A DNA stretch of 22,174 nt from Ruminococcaceae bacterium UBA1227 (GCA_002309175.1 DBWX01000013.1:3505-25678), one strand, 5' to 3'. Shown: positions 1 through 7,564, numbered from the stretch's first letter. The notes: a model not told the origin generated them from the sequence alone. Numbers and translations: made by a program.

Positions 1-512
1 GCAGTAGCCGCAGCCATGAGCCAGAGAAGGATATTCGCGACAATAAGGCTTGCCGGCGCGACAGACTCGACGCCGAAATCAAAACGTACGGAGAGAAGGA
101 GCATGATGACTATGCTGGCTACCATCTGGATGGTCGTCTTGACCTTGCCCCACATGTTTGCGGGAATGACTATGCCGTCACTGGCGGCTACAAGCCTCAT
201 TGAACTTACCGCAAACTCCCTGAAAAGGATGATAAAGAGAATCCAGATGTTGCAGTAATCGACGGCTATGAAGCCGAGTATGGCGGCCGTGGTCAGCATC
301 TTGTCAGCGAGCGGGTCAGCGAACTTGCCGAAGTTCGTGACAATGCCTCTCTTTCTCGCTATCTTGCCGTCAAAGAGGTCAGTCAGCGAGCCTATTATGA
401 ATATTACAAGCGCTATCGCGTAGTGATACGGGATGGCGCCTATGAGAAATACCGCCAGGAAAATCGGCGTTATTATCATACGCGAGATTGTAAGAATATT
501 CGGAGTATTCAT
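1..512 (-). CDS. pgsA: CDP-diacylglycerol--glycerol-3-phosphate 3-phosphatidyltransferase (partial, C-terminus beyond left edge)
   Basis: Integral membrane enzyme that joins CDP-diacylglycerol to glycerol-3-phosphate, giving phosphatidylglycerol phosphate, the committed step of anionic phospholipid synthesis. Translating the minus strand from the ATG at 512-510 gives an uninterrupted frame of about 170 residues to the window edge; the family is usually about 180-200, so only the tail is missing. The CDP-alcohol phosphotransferase signature DxxDGxxAR-x8-GxxxDxxxD is complete at residues 45-70 (D45, D48, G49, A52, R53, G62, D66, D70), supplying the metal-binding and catalytic Asp residues. Hydrophobic segments lie at about 14-44, 73-95 and 130-165. 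The start codon shares one base with the rimO stop (TGATG), implying translational coupling. rimO-pgsA is a common Clostridia gene pair. Confidence 0.93.
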   Translation of the reverse strand, partial: MNTPNILTISRMIITPIFLAVFLIGAIPYHYAIALVIFIIGSLTDLFDGKIARKRGIVTNFGKFADPLADKMLTTAAILGFIAVDYCNIWILFIILFREFAVSSMRLVAASDGIVIPANMWGKVKTTIQMVASIVIMLLLSVRFDFGVESVAPASLIVANILLWLMAAAT

Positions 513-1834
513 CAAACCTCTCCCAACAGATCGTATTCGTTGAAATCGGTGACCCTGACCTCGGCAAAAGAGCCCGGTGTGAATGACTTGTCAGAGATGA
601 AGTTTATCTTTCCGTCAATCTCGGGGGCGTCACGGAAGGTGCGTCCCTCATAGACGTCGGCATACGGGTCGTAGCCGTCTACGATAACCTTCAGGGTCTT
701 TCCGACCAACTCCTTATTATGTTCTAAAACTATACCATATTGGGAGTCCATTATCAACTCGCCGCGGTGAATTTTTTCGCTCTGTTCAACCTGGTCGGGG
801 AAGTCCGCCGCAGGCGTTCCCTCCTCCGGAGAATAGGCAAAACAGCCGAGGCGGTCAAACCCGATTTCCTTGACAAACTCGGCAAGTTCCGTGAAATTCT
901 CCTCGGTTTCACCCGGGAAACCGGTCATGAAGGTCGTGCGAATACAGACATCCGGAATCTTCTCACGGATGTGGTTTATGAGAGCGGTCAGCGACTCCCT
1001 GTCGCCGTGTCTGTTCATGCGTCTTAAAATGTCGCCGTTGCAGTGCTGAAGGGGCAGGTCGATGTAGTTGCACACCTTCTCCTCCCTCGCCATGACATCC
1101 AGTACATCATCGGTCAGCCTGTCGGGATAGCAGTAGAGAATGCGTATCCAGACAAGTTCATCTATTTTGCAGAGCTCTGTCAGTAACTCGGCGAGTTTCG
1201 GCTCGCCGTAGAGGTCCTCGCCGTAGCGGGTGGTGTCCTGAGCTATGACAATGAGTTCTTTCACGCCGTTTTCGGCCAGGGCGCGCGCTTCCTCGACGCA
1301 CTCCTCAAGAGGGCGGCTCCTCTGCGGGCCGCGTATGCCGGGAATGGCGCAATAGGTGCAGCGGTTGGAACAGCCGTCTGCAACCTTCAGGTATGCCCAG
1401 TACTCGGGCGTGGTTAAAAGACGCTGCCCGCAGAGGGGAAGCGCCTCCTTTTCGCCGATGGCGATGACGGGAGTCTCAGACTCCAGGGTCTGTTCAAGAA
1501 TGTCGGCAATATTGCCGTTGTTGCCAATGCCGACAACGGCGTCGATTTCGGGCATCTCGGCAAGGATTTCCTCCCTGTAGCGCTCGGCGAGGCAGCCCGT
1601 GACAATGATTTTCTTTATCTCGCCCGCCTCTTTCGAGTCGATCATCTCGAGAATATTGTCAATGGCCTCGCGCTTCGCGTCCTCGATGAAGCCGCATGTA
1701 TTTATTATGACCGCGTCGCAGTCATATACTTCGCTTTTAATCTCGTGTCCGGCACTCTGAAGTTTCGCGAGCATAAGCTCCGCGTCAACCTGATTCTTCG
1801 GACAGCCGAGAGATATCATTCCTACTTTAGCCAT
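512..1834 (-). CDS. rimO: Ribosomal protein uS12 (Asp) methylthiotransferase RimO
   Basis: Radical-SAM enzyme that adds a methylthio group to a conserved Asp of ribosomal protein S12. It is 440 residues, normal for the family. The N-terminal UPF0004 domain carries the three auxiliary [4Fe-4S] cysteines C11 (in LGCPKNQ), C47 (NTCGF) and C81 (TGCLAER). The radical-SAM motif CxxxCxxC is at C155/C159/C162 (GCSNRCTYCAIP), and the region after about residue 370 fits the TRAM RNA/protein-binding domain. The LGCPKNQ start separates RimO from MiaB. A purine-rich ribosome binding site (GGGGAAGGGAA) precedes the ATG. It lies 36 bp downstream of the small gene at 1871-2080 and overlaps pgsA by one base, so the three genes are probably one transcript. 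Confidence 0.95.
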   Translation of the reverse strand: MAKVGMISLGCPKNQVDAELMLAKLQSAGHEIKSEVYDCDAVIINTCGFIEDAKREAIDNILEMIDSKEAGEIKKIIVTGCLAERYREEILAEMPEIDAVVGIGNNGNIADILEQTLESETPVIAIGEKEALPLCGQRLLTTPEYWAYLKVADGCSNRCTYCAIPGIRGPQRSRPLEECVEEARALAENGVKELIVIAQDTTRYGEDLYGEPKLAELLTELCKIDELVWIRILYCYPDRLTDDVLDVMAREEKVCNYIDLPLQHCNGDILRRMNRHGDRESLTALINHIREKIPDVCIRTTFMTGFPGETEENFTELAEFVKEIGFDRLGCFAYSPEEGTPAADFPDQVEQSEKIHRGELIMDSQYGIVLEHNKELVGKTLKVIVDGYDPYADVYEGRTFRDAPEIDGKINFISDKSFTPGSFAEVRVTDFNEYDLLGEV

Positions 1835-1870
1835 AGTTCCCTTCCCCTTTTGCGGCCGCGTTATTTCTGC

Positions 1871-2080
1871 TCAGGCAAGATAAAGGACCTGAGCGCCGTG
1901 TGCCTTCGCGAATTCCTCCGCCGCGGCCTCCCGCGACGTGATTCTCTCAAGGTAAACGTTGTAAAACCTGCCGCCTTTTTCGGCCACAATGTCCGGTTCT
2001 GCCGTGTGTTCGTCCGGCTTCCAGCAATAAGCCTTAAAGCCTCTTCTTCTCAGTTGTTCCGCGCATTCGTTAATGTTCAT
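1871..2080 (-). CDS. Small protein of unknown function (69 aa), first gene of the rimO-pgsA operon
   Basis: Not recognised. The ATG at 2080-2078 was chosen because GGAGGTGA lies seven bases upstream; the frame stays open 20 codons further but that part overlaps the promoter at 2132-2160. The product is soluble, with no signal or membrane segment. It shows an N-terminal amphipathic helix (residues 1-14), a Trp/Pro/Asp/Glu-rich middle, a hydrophobic beta-like stretch (DIVAEKGGRFYNVYLER) and a C-terminal helix ending in QVLYLA. The alternating pattern looks like a small alpha/beta fold and faintly recalls the core of PD-(D/E)xK-type folds, but no ExK pair is present, so no activity is proposed. 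It has its own strong promoter and sits 36 bp before rimO. Codon use matches its neighbours. Confidence 0.75.
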   Translation of the reverse strand: MNINECAEQLRRRGFKAYCWKPDEHTAEPDIVAEKGGRFYNVYLERITSREAAAEEFAKAHGAQVLYLA

Positions 2081-2131
2081 ACTTTCACCTCCGGATATCA
2101 TAAAACAAACAAAAGTTTGGGCCGCAAGACA

Positions 2132-2160
2132 ATTATACACAAAAAGAGGGCCTTTTTCAA
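2132..2160 (-). promoter_or_regulatory. Sigma-A promoter for the small gene-rimO-pgsA operon
   Basis: On the minus strand, TTGAAA (2160-2155) is followed by a 17-bp spacer and a perfect TATAAT (2137-2132). The -35 box is the loop of the gdhA terminator hairpin and the spacer contains the hairpin's downstream arm and T-run, so terminator and promoter share DNA. The predicted start, near 2125, leaves a leader of about 45 nt. Confidence 0.75.
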
Positions 2161-2172
2161 GGCCCTCTCTTT
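2141..2172 (-). terminator. Rho-independent terminator of gdhA
   Basis: On the minus strand AGAGGGCC (2168-2161) pairs with GGCCCTCT (2152-2145) around an 8-nt loop, followed by T's down to 2141. It begins 12 bp after the gdhA stop. A T-run also follows on the plus side, so it may act in both directions. Confidence 0.85.
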
Positions 2173-2179
2173 TATCTGA

Positions 2180-3526
2180 TTACATAATACCCTGTGCGAG
2201 CATTGCGTCCGCAACCTTCTCAAAGCCGGCGATGTTGGCGCCTGCGATGAGGTCGTAGCCGAGACCGTACTTCTCTGCGGCTGCTACCGACTGGTTGTAG
2301 ATGTTTACCATAATGTCGTGGAGCTTTGCGTCGACCTCCTCGGCCGTCCATGAGAGACGCTCGGAGTTCTGGCTCATCTCAAGGCCGGAGACGGCAACGC
2401 CGCCGGCGTTGACCGCCTTCGAAGGCGCCACGATAAGGCCGACTTTGAGGAGAGCCTCAAGAGCTGCCTCTGTTGTGGGCATGTTGGATACCTCAATGTA
2501 GTACTTCGTGCCGTTTGCGATAATCTGCTCGGCCTCTTTTGCGTCAACCTCGTTCTGTGTTGCGCAGGGGAGAGCTACATCGCCCTTGACACCCCAGGGT
2601 TTCTCGCCCGGGAAGAACTGTGCTCCGAACTTCTCGGCATAGTCTTTAAGGCCGTACTTGCCGACGGTACGCATCTCGAGTACGAAGTTGAGTTTCTCCT
2701 CAGTGGTGATACCTTCGGGGTCATATACATAACCGGCTGAACCGGAGAGTGTGACTGCCTTGCCGCCGAGTTCGGCGATCTTCTTGCAGGCGCCCCAGGC
2801 AACGTTGCCGTAACCGGAAACGATGAAGGTCTTGCCCGCAACTTCCTCGCCCTCGTGACGAAGGAGTTCCTGGGTGTAGTAGATTGCGCCGTAACCGGTG
2901 GCTTCCGGACGGATGAGAGATCCGCCGTAGCTCATGCCCTTGCCCGTAAGTACGCCGTTTTCATAGGCGTCGCGAATGCGCTTGTACTGACCGAAAAGGA
3001 AGCCTATCTCGCGGCCTCCGACGCCGATGTCGCCTGCGGGCACGTCGACGCTCGGTCCGATATGGCGCTGAAGCTCAGTCATAAATGCCTGGCAGAAGCG
3101 CATTACCTCGGCGTCTGACTTGCCCTTCGGGTCAAAGTCGGAGCCGCCCTTGCCGCCGCCCATGGGGAGGCTTGTGAGGGAGTTCTTGAAGACCTGCTCA
3201 AAACCGAGGAACCAGATGATTGAGGGGTTTACGGTCGGATGGAAACGAAGGCCGCCCTTGTAGGGGCCGATTGCAGAGTTGAACTGTACTCTGTAACCGC
3301 GGTTTACCTGTACCTTGCCTGCGTCATCGACCCATGCCACACGGAAGCTTATGAAACGCTCGGGGTTTGCCATACGGCCGAGGATATCGTTCGCCTCAAT
3401 TTCAGGGCGCTGTTCAACGACCTTCTCGAGGGAGCCGAAAACTTCCTTTACCGTCTGAATAAACTCAGGTTTCTCGCCGTCACGTGCTTCGACGCGTGCG
3501 ATTACATCTGCAATGTATTCATTCAT
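2180..3526 (-). CDS. gdhA: NADP-type glutamate dehydrogenase (hexameric class I)
   Basis: Catalyses reversible reductive amination of 2-oxoglutarate with ammonium to glutamate in the cytoplasm, a main ammonia-assimilation route in gut Clostridia. The 448-residue length matches the 50-kDa hexameric bacterial class (E. coli GdhA is 447). The substrate domain contains GPYKGGLRFHP (K90) and the signature LPMGGGKGGSDFDPKGKSD, in which K126 is the catalytic lysine. The C-terminal Rossmann domain starts around residue 200 with the dinucleotide loop VSGYGNVA. NADPH preference is inferred from resemblance to the anabolic enzymes, not shown. The gene is monocistronic, with a strong promoter at 3562-3590 carrying a palindrome in the spacer and its own terminator at 2141-2172. 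AAAGGT lies about 9 bases before the ATG. Confidence 0.96.
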   Translation of the reverse strand: MNEYIADVIARVEARDGEKPEFIQTVKEVFGSLEKVVEQRPEIEANDILGRMANPERFISFRVAWVDDAGKVQVNRGYRVQFNSAIGPYKGGLRFHPTVNPSIIWFLGFEQVFKNSLTSLPMGGGKGGSDFDPKGKSDAEVMRFCQAFMTELQRHIGPSVDVPAGDIGVGGREIGFLFGQYKRIRDAYENGVLTGKGMSYGGSLIRPEATGYGAIYYTQELLRHEGEEVAGKTFIVSGYGNVAWGACKKIAELGGKAVTLSGSAGYVYDPEGITTEEKLNFVLEMRTVGKYGLKDYAEKFGAQFFPGEKPWGVKGDVALPCATQNEVDAKEAEQIIANGTKYYIEVSNMPTTEAALEALLKVGLIVAPSKAVNAGGVAVSGLEMSQNSERLSWTAEEVDAKLHDIMVNIYNQSVAAAEKYGLGYDLIAGANIAGFEKVADAMLAQGIM

Positions 3527-3561
3527 AATTCATTCGACCTTTCTTGCAAAAATATGGGAAA

Positions 3562-3590
3562 ACTATACTACTTTAACGCGCTAAAGTCAA
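3562..3590 (-). promoter_or_regulatory. Sigma-A promoter of gdhA
   Basis: Minus strand TTGACT (3590-3585), 17-bp spacer, TATAGT (3567-3562). The predicted start near 3555 gives a leader of about 29 nt before the ATG at 3526. The spacer is almost filled by a 16-bp palindrome, so a bound protein would block polymerase. Confidence 0.75.
3571..3586. promoter_or_regulatory. LacI/GalR-like operator palindrome in the gdhA promoter
   Basis: CTTTAACGCGCTAAAG is a near-perfect 16-bp palindrome (14 of 16 bases symmetric) with a central CG, the form usual for LacI/GalR-family operators. It lies between the -10 and -35 boxes of gdhA and touches the -35 by two bases. This placement implies repression by occlusion. 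The regulator is not in the window. A weak half-site, CTTTAACG, occurs at 3748-3755 just downstream of the likely -10 box of the divergent alcohol dehydrogenase gene. Confidence 0.5.
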
Positions 3591-3731
3591 TAGCCTTGCA
3601 AGTTAATATTTTCAAACTTGCAAATTTCAGCTTTTTGCTCTGTCTTTTATCGGCCATCAATGTTATTTTTGTATAAAAAATTGGTTTTTTTATCTTGCAA
3701 TTTGTCAATTCCTATCGCTATTACATTGGTT

Positions 3732-3737
3732 TATAAT
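3732..3737 (+). promoter_or_regulatory. Candidate -10 box of the Fe-alcohol dehydrogenase gene
   Basis: A perfect TATAAT lies 47 bp upstream of the ATG. At 17-bp spacing the -35 position reads TTCCTA, which is poor, and no extended -10 TG is present. Either an activator is needed (a CTTGCAA element lies at 3694-3700) or the true -35 differs. A strong ribosome binding site, GGGAGG, lies at 3770-3775. Confidence 0.4.
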
Positions 3738-3783
3738 TAAAAATGTCCTTTAACGGAAAACAAAATAAGGGAGGCAAATTTCA

Positions 3784-5034
3784 ATGCTTTGGAAACTCAG
3801 AATTCTGAAATGGAGAGCAATTGAAGTCGTTCTCTGCGCACTCATGTATGCGTGGGGCTGGATCTTCCCGGATCCGACTATCATAGATGGTCCCGGCGCT
3901 ATCAAGAAACTGCCCGCAGTAGTTAAGAAGAAGGGCAAGAAGAGCGTCCTCGTCGTAACCGATAAGGGCCTCATGGGACTCAACCTTCTTGACGGACTCT
4001 TCAAGGCTCTCGACGAGCAGGGCATCAAGTACGTTGTCTATGATGAGGTTCAGCCGAACCCGTCAGTTGAAAACGTAGAGGACGGACTCAAGCTCTACAA
4101 GGAAAACGGCTGCCAGGCTGTCATCGCAGTAGGCGGCGGTTCCCCGATGGACTGCGCAAAAGGTATCATCGCCCGTTATGCGAGACCTGAGCGCCCTGTA
4201 AAGAAGATGAAGGGTACCTTCATGGTATTCATGCCCGCAAAGAAGATGAACGGCCTTATTCCTCCGCCGCTTTATGCTGTTCCCACAACAGCCGGCACAG
4301 GTTCCGAGACCACAATCGCTGCGGTTATCACGGATACCCAGACACACGACAAGTTCCCGATCATGGACCCGTTCATTCGCGCACGCTATGCCGTACTCGA
4401 CCCTGAACTCACAACCGGACTTCCGAAGAAGATCACTTCCACAACCGGTATGGACGCCATGACACACGCTGTCGAAGGTTATACCAACATCTGGTACAAC
4501 GACAAGAAGTTCAACAACTACGGCCTCAAAGCCATCAAGCTCATCTTCGAGAACCTCGAGAAAGCTTACAATGACGGCGGCGACATCGAAGCCCGCGGCA
4601 ACATGCTTCTCGCTTCTTACTATGCAGGTCTCTGCTTCACACGCGGCGGCGTAGGCTATGTTCACGGCATCGGCCACAGACTCGGCGGTAAATACGGCGT
4701 GCCTCACGGCCTTGCAATGTCCGTAATCCTTCCCCACGTCTTCTCAGACTGCTTCCTCGGCCCGGCTGTTGAGGATAAGCTTGCCGAGATCGCTGACTAT
4801 GTCGGCATCACAGGCGCAAATGACAAGGAGAAGGCTCACAACTTCATAGCTGAGATCAGAGCTATGAACGAGCGTATGGAAATACCCACAGGCTTCGACT
4901 GCATCAAGGAAGAGGATATCCCCTGGATTGCAGAGCACTGCCTTGATGAGGTTATGCCTACATATCCCGTAAAGGTTGTCTATACTCAGAAGGAAATTGA
5001 GAAATTCATCCGCGACGAGATAATGATCAAATAA
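3784..5034 (+). CDS. Iron-containing alcohol dehydrogenase (group III)
   Basis: NAD(P)-dependent dehydrogenase/aldehyde reductase of the Fe-ADH family, likely reoxidising NAD(P)H during fermentation by reducing an aldehyde such as acetaldehyde or butyraldehyde; the substrate cannot be read from sequence. It is 416 residues. The nucleotide-binding motif is VGGGSPMD (residues 116-123). Metal ligands fit D224 and H228 (TGMDAMTHAVEGY), H294 (YVHGIGH) and H308 (VPHG), with H298 near the active site as in FucO. The first 30 or so residues are hydrophobic and aromatic; this extension belongs to one Fe-ADH subgroup and is not a cleavable signal. GGGAGG sits 8 bases before the ATG. The gene is alone, transcribed away from gdhA and closed by the terminator at 5049-5082. 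Codon use is strongly biased (CTC, CGC/CGT, GGC), suggesting high expression. Confidence 0.93.
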   Translation: MLWKLRILKWRAIEVVLCALMYAWGWIFPDPTIIDGPGAIKKLPAVVKKKGKKSVLVVTDKGLMGLNLLDGLFKALDEQGIKYVVYDEVQPNPSVENVEDGLKLYKENGCQAVIAVGGGSPMDCAKGIIARYARPERPVKKMKGTFMVFMPAKKMNGLIPPPLYAVPTTAGTGSETTIAAVITDTQTHDKFPIMDPFIRARYAVLDPELTTGLPKKITSTTGMDAMTHAVEGYTNIWYNDKKFNNYGLKAIKLIFENLEKAYNDGGDIEARGNMLLASYYAGLCFTRGGVGYVHGIGHRLGGKYGVPHGLAMSVILPHVFSDCFLGPAVEDKLAEIADYVGITGANDKEKAHNFIAEIRAMNERMEIPTGFDCIKEEDIPWIAEHCLDEVMPTYPVKVVYTQKEIEKFIRDEIMIK

Positions 5035-5048
5035 TTCAACTTAATAAA

Positions 5049-5082
5049 ATGCGCCGTTGGTATTGTGCCGACGGCGCTTTTA
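5049..5082 (+). terminator. Rho-independent terminator of the Fe-alcohol dehydrogenase gene
   Basis: GCGCCGTTGG (5051-5060) pairs with CCGACGGCGC (5068-5077), one G-T wobble, 7-nt loop, followed by TTTTA. It begins 16 bp after the stop codon. A candidate glgP promoter starts inside the loop. Confidence 0.9.
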
Positions 5083-5091
5083 TTATATAAT
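5063..5091 (+). promoter_or_regulatory. Candidate promoter of the glgP operon
   Basis: TTGTGC (5063-5068), 17-bp spacer, perfect TATAAT (5086-5091). The -35 keeps only TTG of the consensus and lies in the loop of the upstream terminator. A second AT-rich stretch (TTTAATAT, 5103-5110) is an alternative -10. Confidence 0.45.
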
Positions 5092-5139
5092 AAAGTATCT
5101 ATTTTAATATAACTGAAAGATACAGGTGAAACATTTTAA

Positions 5140-7542
5140 ATGGACTATTCAATGACGAAAAGAGAATTCAAAAATGCCGTTGTGGCCAAACTCTCACACC
5201 TCTACGGCATCAAGCCCGACATAGCGGACAACATGCAGATTTACAAGGCTGTCTCCGCCATAGTCAAGGAGAAGCTCACTGAGGGTACAAACGAGTTTAT
5301 AGCCCGTACGAAGAAGGACAAGAAGTCCCGTACGGTCTACTATATGTGCATGGAGTTCCTCATGGGACGTTCCCTGAAGAACAACCTCTACAATCTCGGC
5401 CTCGACAAGGTGGCCGCCGAAGCCCTTGAAAGCCTCGGCATCGACCTTGAAGACATATATGAATGTGAACCCGATGCCGGTCTCGGCAACGGCGGCCTCG
5501 GCCGTCTCGCGGCCTGCTATCTCGACGGACTCGCAACCGGCGAGTACTCATCAATGGGCTACAGCATCCTCTACGAATGCGGTATGTTCAAGCAGAAACT
5601 CATCGACGGCTGGCAGACGGAACTTCCCGACTACTGGCTCCCCGGCGGCGATGTATGGCTCACCGCAAAGGACGATCTCAAAGTCACCGTTGAATTCGGC
5701 GGAGACCTCGAGAGCAGCTGGCAGGACGGTTACTTCGTAACAAAGACAAACAACGCCATTTCCGTAATCGCCACACCGTACGACATGTACTGCCCCGGCA
5801 AGGACGGAAAGGGCTTCTCACGTCTCCGCCTCTGGAAGGCTGACGCGCCCAACTTCGACATGACCCTCTTCAACCAGGGTGACTATATCCGCGCGGTCGA
5901 GCAGCAGGCTATGGCAGATGTCATCTGCAAGGTCCTCTACCCCGCCGACAACCATCCCGAGGGCAAGAGCCTCCGTCTGCGTCAGCAGTACTTCCTCGTC
6001 TCCTCATCGATGCAGGACATAGTCCGCCGTCATCTCCGCCAGAACAAGAGCATTGACAGCATCCCTCAGAAGATCGCCATCCATATCAACGACACACACC
6101 CGACACTCGCCATCCCCGAGCTCATGCGTATCATCATGGACGAGTGCGGTTACAGCTGGGACGATGCCTGGACTCTCGTAACCCAGACATTCGCCTATAC
6201 AAACCACACGGTCATGAAGGAGGCCCTCGAGTGCTGGCCCGAGGACATCATGATAACCCTCATACCACGTATCTACCAGATCATCAAGGAGATAGACAAC
6301 CGCTACCGCGCCTTTATCTGGGACGTCTATCATGACTCCGAAAAGGTCGAGAACATGGCCATCTGCTCAAACGGTATCGTCCGCATGGCCAACCTCTGTG
6401 TGGCAGTCTGCCACACGGTAAACGGTGTTTCCGCTCTCCACAGCGAAATTCTCAAGGACACCATCTTCCACGACTTCTACAAGATCACTCCGAAGAAGTT
6501 CACGAACGTCACAAACGGTATTGCTCACAGACGCTGGCTCTGCCAGTCCAACCCCGAGCTTTCCGACTACATCACAAAACTTATCGGCAAGGACTTCATC
6601 TACAACGGTGCCGAGCTTGAAAAGCTTAAAAAGTATGCCGATGACGACAAGGTGCTTGAGCGCTTTGCCGAAATAAAACATGACAACAAGGTCGCTTTCG
6701 CGAAGTATATCAAGGAGAAACAGGGCATAGACATCAATCCTGACTCGGTATTCGATGTCCAGGTCAAGCGTCTCCACGAGTACAAACGTCAGCTTATGAA
6801 CGCCCTCGACATAGTACTGAACTATCTCGAACTCAAGGACAATCCCAAAAAGGACTTCACTCCGAGGACATACATCTTCGGAGCAAAGGCGGCTGCCGGC
6901 TACTTCATGGCCAAGAAGATAATCAGTTTCATCTGCAATCTCGCCGAAGTCATAAACAACGACCCCGATATCAAGGGTAAAATTAAGATTGTCTACCTCG
7001 AGGACTACAATGTCTCGATGGCCGAGCATCTCATGCCGGCAGCCGACATAAGCGAGCAGATCTCACTCGCCGGCACCGAGGCCTCCGGTACCGGCAATAT
7101 GAAGCTCATGATAAACGGTGCGATTACACTGGGCACACTTGACGGTGCAAATGTTGAAATTCACGACGCCGTAGGCGATGAGAATATCTTCATCTTCGGT
7201 ATGAGAACTCCTGAGGTTACGGAACTTCAGTCACACTACGACTCATACAGCTACTACAACCAGAACCCGCAAATCCGCCGTGTAATTGACTTCATCAACA
7301 ACGGTATAAACGGTGTGGCATTCCCCGAAATCGCGAATGTCATCCATCTTGACCCCTACATGGTAATGGCGGACTTCACCGACTACCACAATGTCCGCTC
7401 AAAGCTCATGGAGGCGTATAAAGACAAGAAGAGCTGGACTCGTATGTCCCTCATCAACACCGCTTCAGCCGGCATCTTCGCCGCCGACAGGGCGATAGGC
7501 GAATATGCCGAGAATATCTGGCACGCAAGACCCGTAAAATAG
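5140..7542 (+). CDS. glgP: Glycogen/maltodextrin phosphorylase (GT35)
   Basis: PLP-dependent enzyme that releases glucose-1-phosphate from the non-reducing ends of glycogen or maltodextrin using orthophosphate. At 800 residues it is the usual size for the bacterial family (E. coli GlgP 815, MalP 797). The PLP lysine is K655 in EASGTGNMKLMINGA, and the N-terminal half carries the family stretch GLGNGGLGRLAACYLDG. The first ATG was kept because AGGTG lies 11 bases upstream; a second in-frame ATG is only four codons later. The gene is 22 bp upstream of a GH13 alpha-glucan hydrolase and shares its transcript, so phosphorolysis and branch or oligosaccharide hydrolysis are coupled. All Arg codons are CGT, CGC, AGA or AGG, none CGG, a useful contrast with the right end of the window. 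Confidence 0.95.
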   Translation: MDYSMTKREFKNAVVAKLSHLYGIKPDIADNMQIYKAVSAIVKEKLTEGTNEFIARTKKDKKSRTVYYMCMEFLMGRSLKNNLYNLGLDKVAAEALESLGIDLEDIYECEPDAGLGNGGLGRLAACYLDGLATGEYSSMGYSILYECGMFKQKLIDGWQTELPDYWLPGGDVWLTAKDDLKVTVEFGGDLESSWQDGYFVTKTNNAISVIATPYDMYCPGKDGKGFSRLRLWKADAPNFDMTLFNQGDYIRAVEQQAMADVICKVLYPADNHPEGKSLRLRQQYFLVSSSMQDIVRRHLRQNKSIDSIPQKIAIHINDTHPTLAIPELMRIIMDECGYSWDDAWTLVTQTFAYTNHTVMKEALECWPEDIMITLIPRIYQIIKEIDNRYRAFIWDVYHDSEKVENMAICSNGIVRMANLCVAVCHTVNGVSALHSEILKDTIFHDFYKITPKKFTNVTNGIAHRRWLCQSNPELSDYITKLIGKDFIYNGAELEKLKKYADDDKVLERFAEIKHDNKVAFAKYIKEKQGIDINPDSVFDVQVKRLHEYKRQLMNALDIVLNYLELKDNPKKDFTPRTYIFGAKAAAGYFMAKKIISFICNLAEVINNDPDIKGKIKIVYLEDYNVSMAEHLMPAADISEQISLAGTEASGTGNMKLMINGAITLGTLDGANVEIHDAVGDENIFIFGMRTPEVTELQSHYDSYSYYNQNPQIRRVIDFINNGINGVAFPEIANVIHLDPYMVMADFTDYHNVRSKLMEAYKDKKSWTRMSLINTASAGIFAADRAIGEYAENIWHARPVK

Positions 7543-7564
7543 TCTTTGAAAAAGGGAGGCAGCC

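Larger units (their letters stand above)
3543..3700. repeat. Four CTTGCAA heptamers in the gdhA/alcohol dehydrogenase intergenic region
   Basis: CTTGCAA occurs at 3543-3549, 3595-3601, 3617-3623 and 3694-3700, all in the same orientation, within an AT-rich 257-bp region. The TTGCAA core is itself palindromic. The middle two form a longer inverted repeat, TTGCAAGTT (3596-3604) and AACTTGCAA (3615-3623), 10 bp apart and ending 5 bp upstream of the gdhA -35. This looks like a transcription-factor array. The rest of the intergenic region (3624-3783) shows only AT-rich tracts, the downstream gene's -10 box and its ribosome binding site. Confidence 0.45.

Noticed and set aside
1871..2080. PD-(D/E)xK nuclease identity for the 69-aa protein
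   Set aside because: Only a loose hydrophobic-Asp pattern is present; the second acidic residue and the catalytic Lys are missing.
3543..3700. CRISPR array or mobile-element ends
   Set aside because: The heptamers are short and irregularly spaced with no spacers or cas genes; no transposase or integrase gene was seen anywhere in the window.
4063..4737. 224-codon minus-strand open frame inside the Fe-alcohol dehydrogenase gene
   Set aside because: It is a shadow of a highly biased GC-rich gene; no ribosome binding site and no recognisable protein features.
6367..7029. 220-codon minus-strand open frame inside glgP
   Set aside because: Antisense shadow of glgP; the sense product carries all phosphorylase motifs here.
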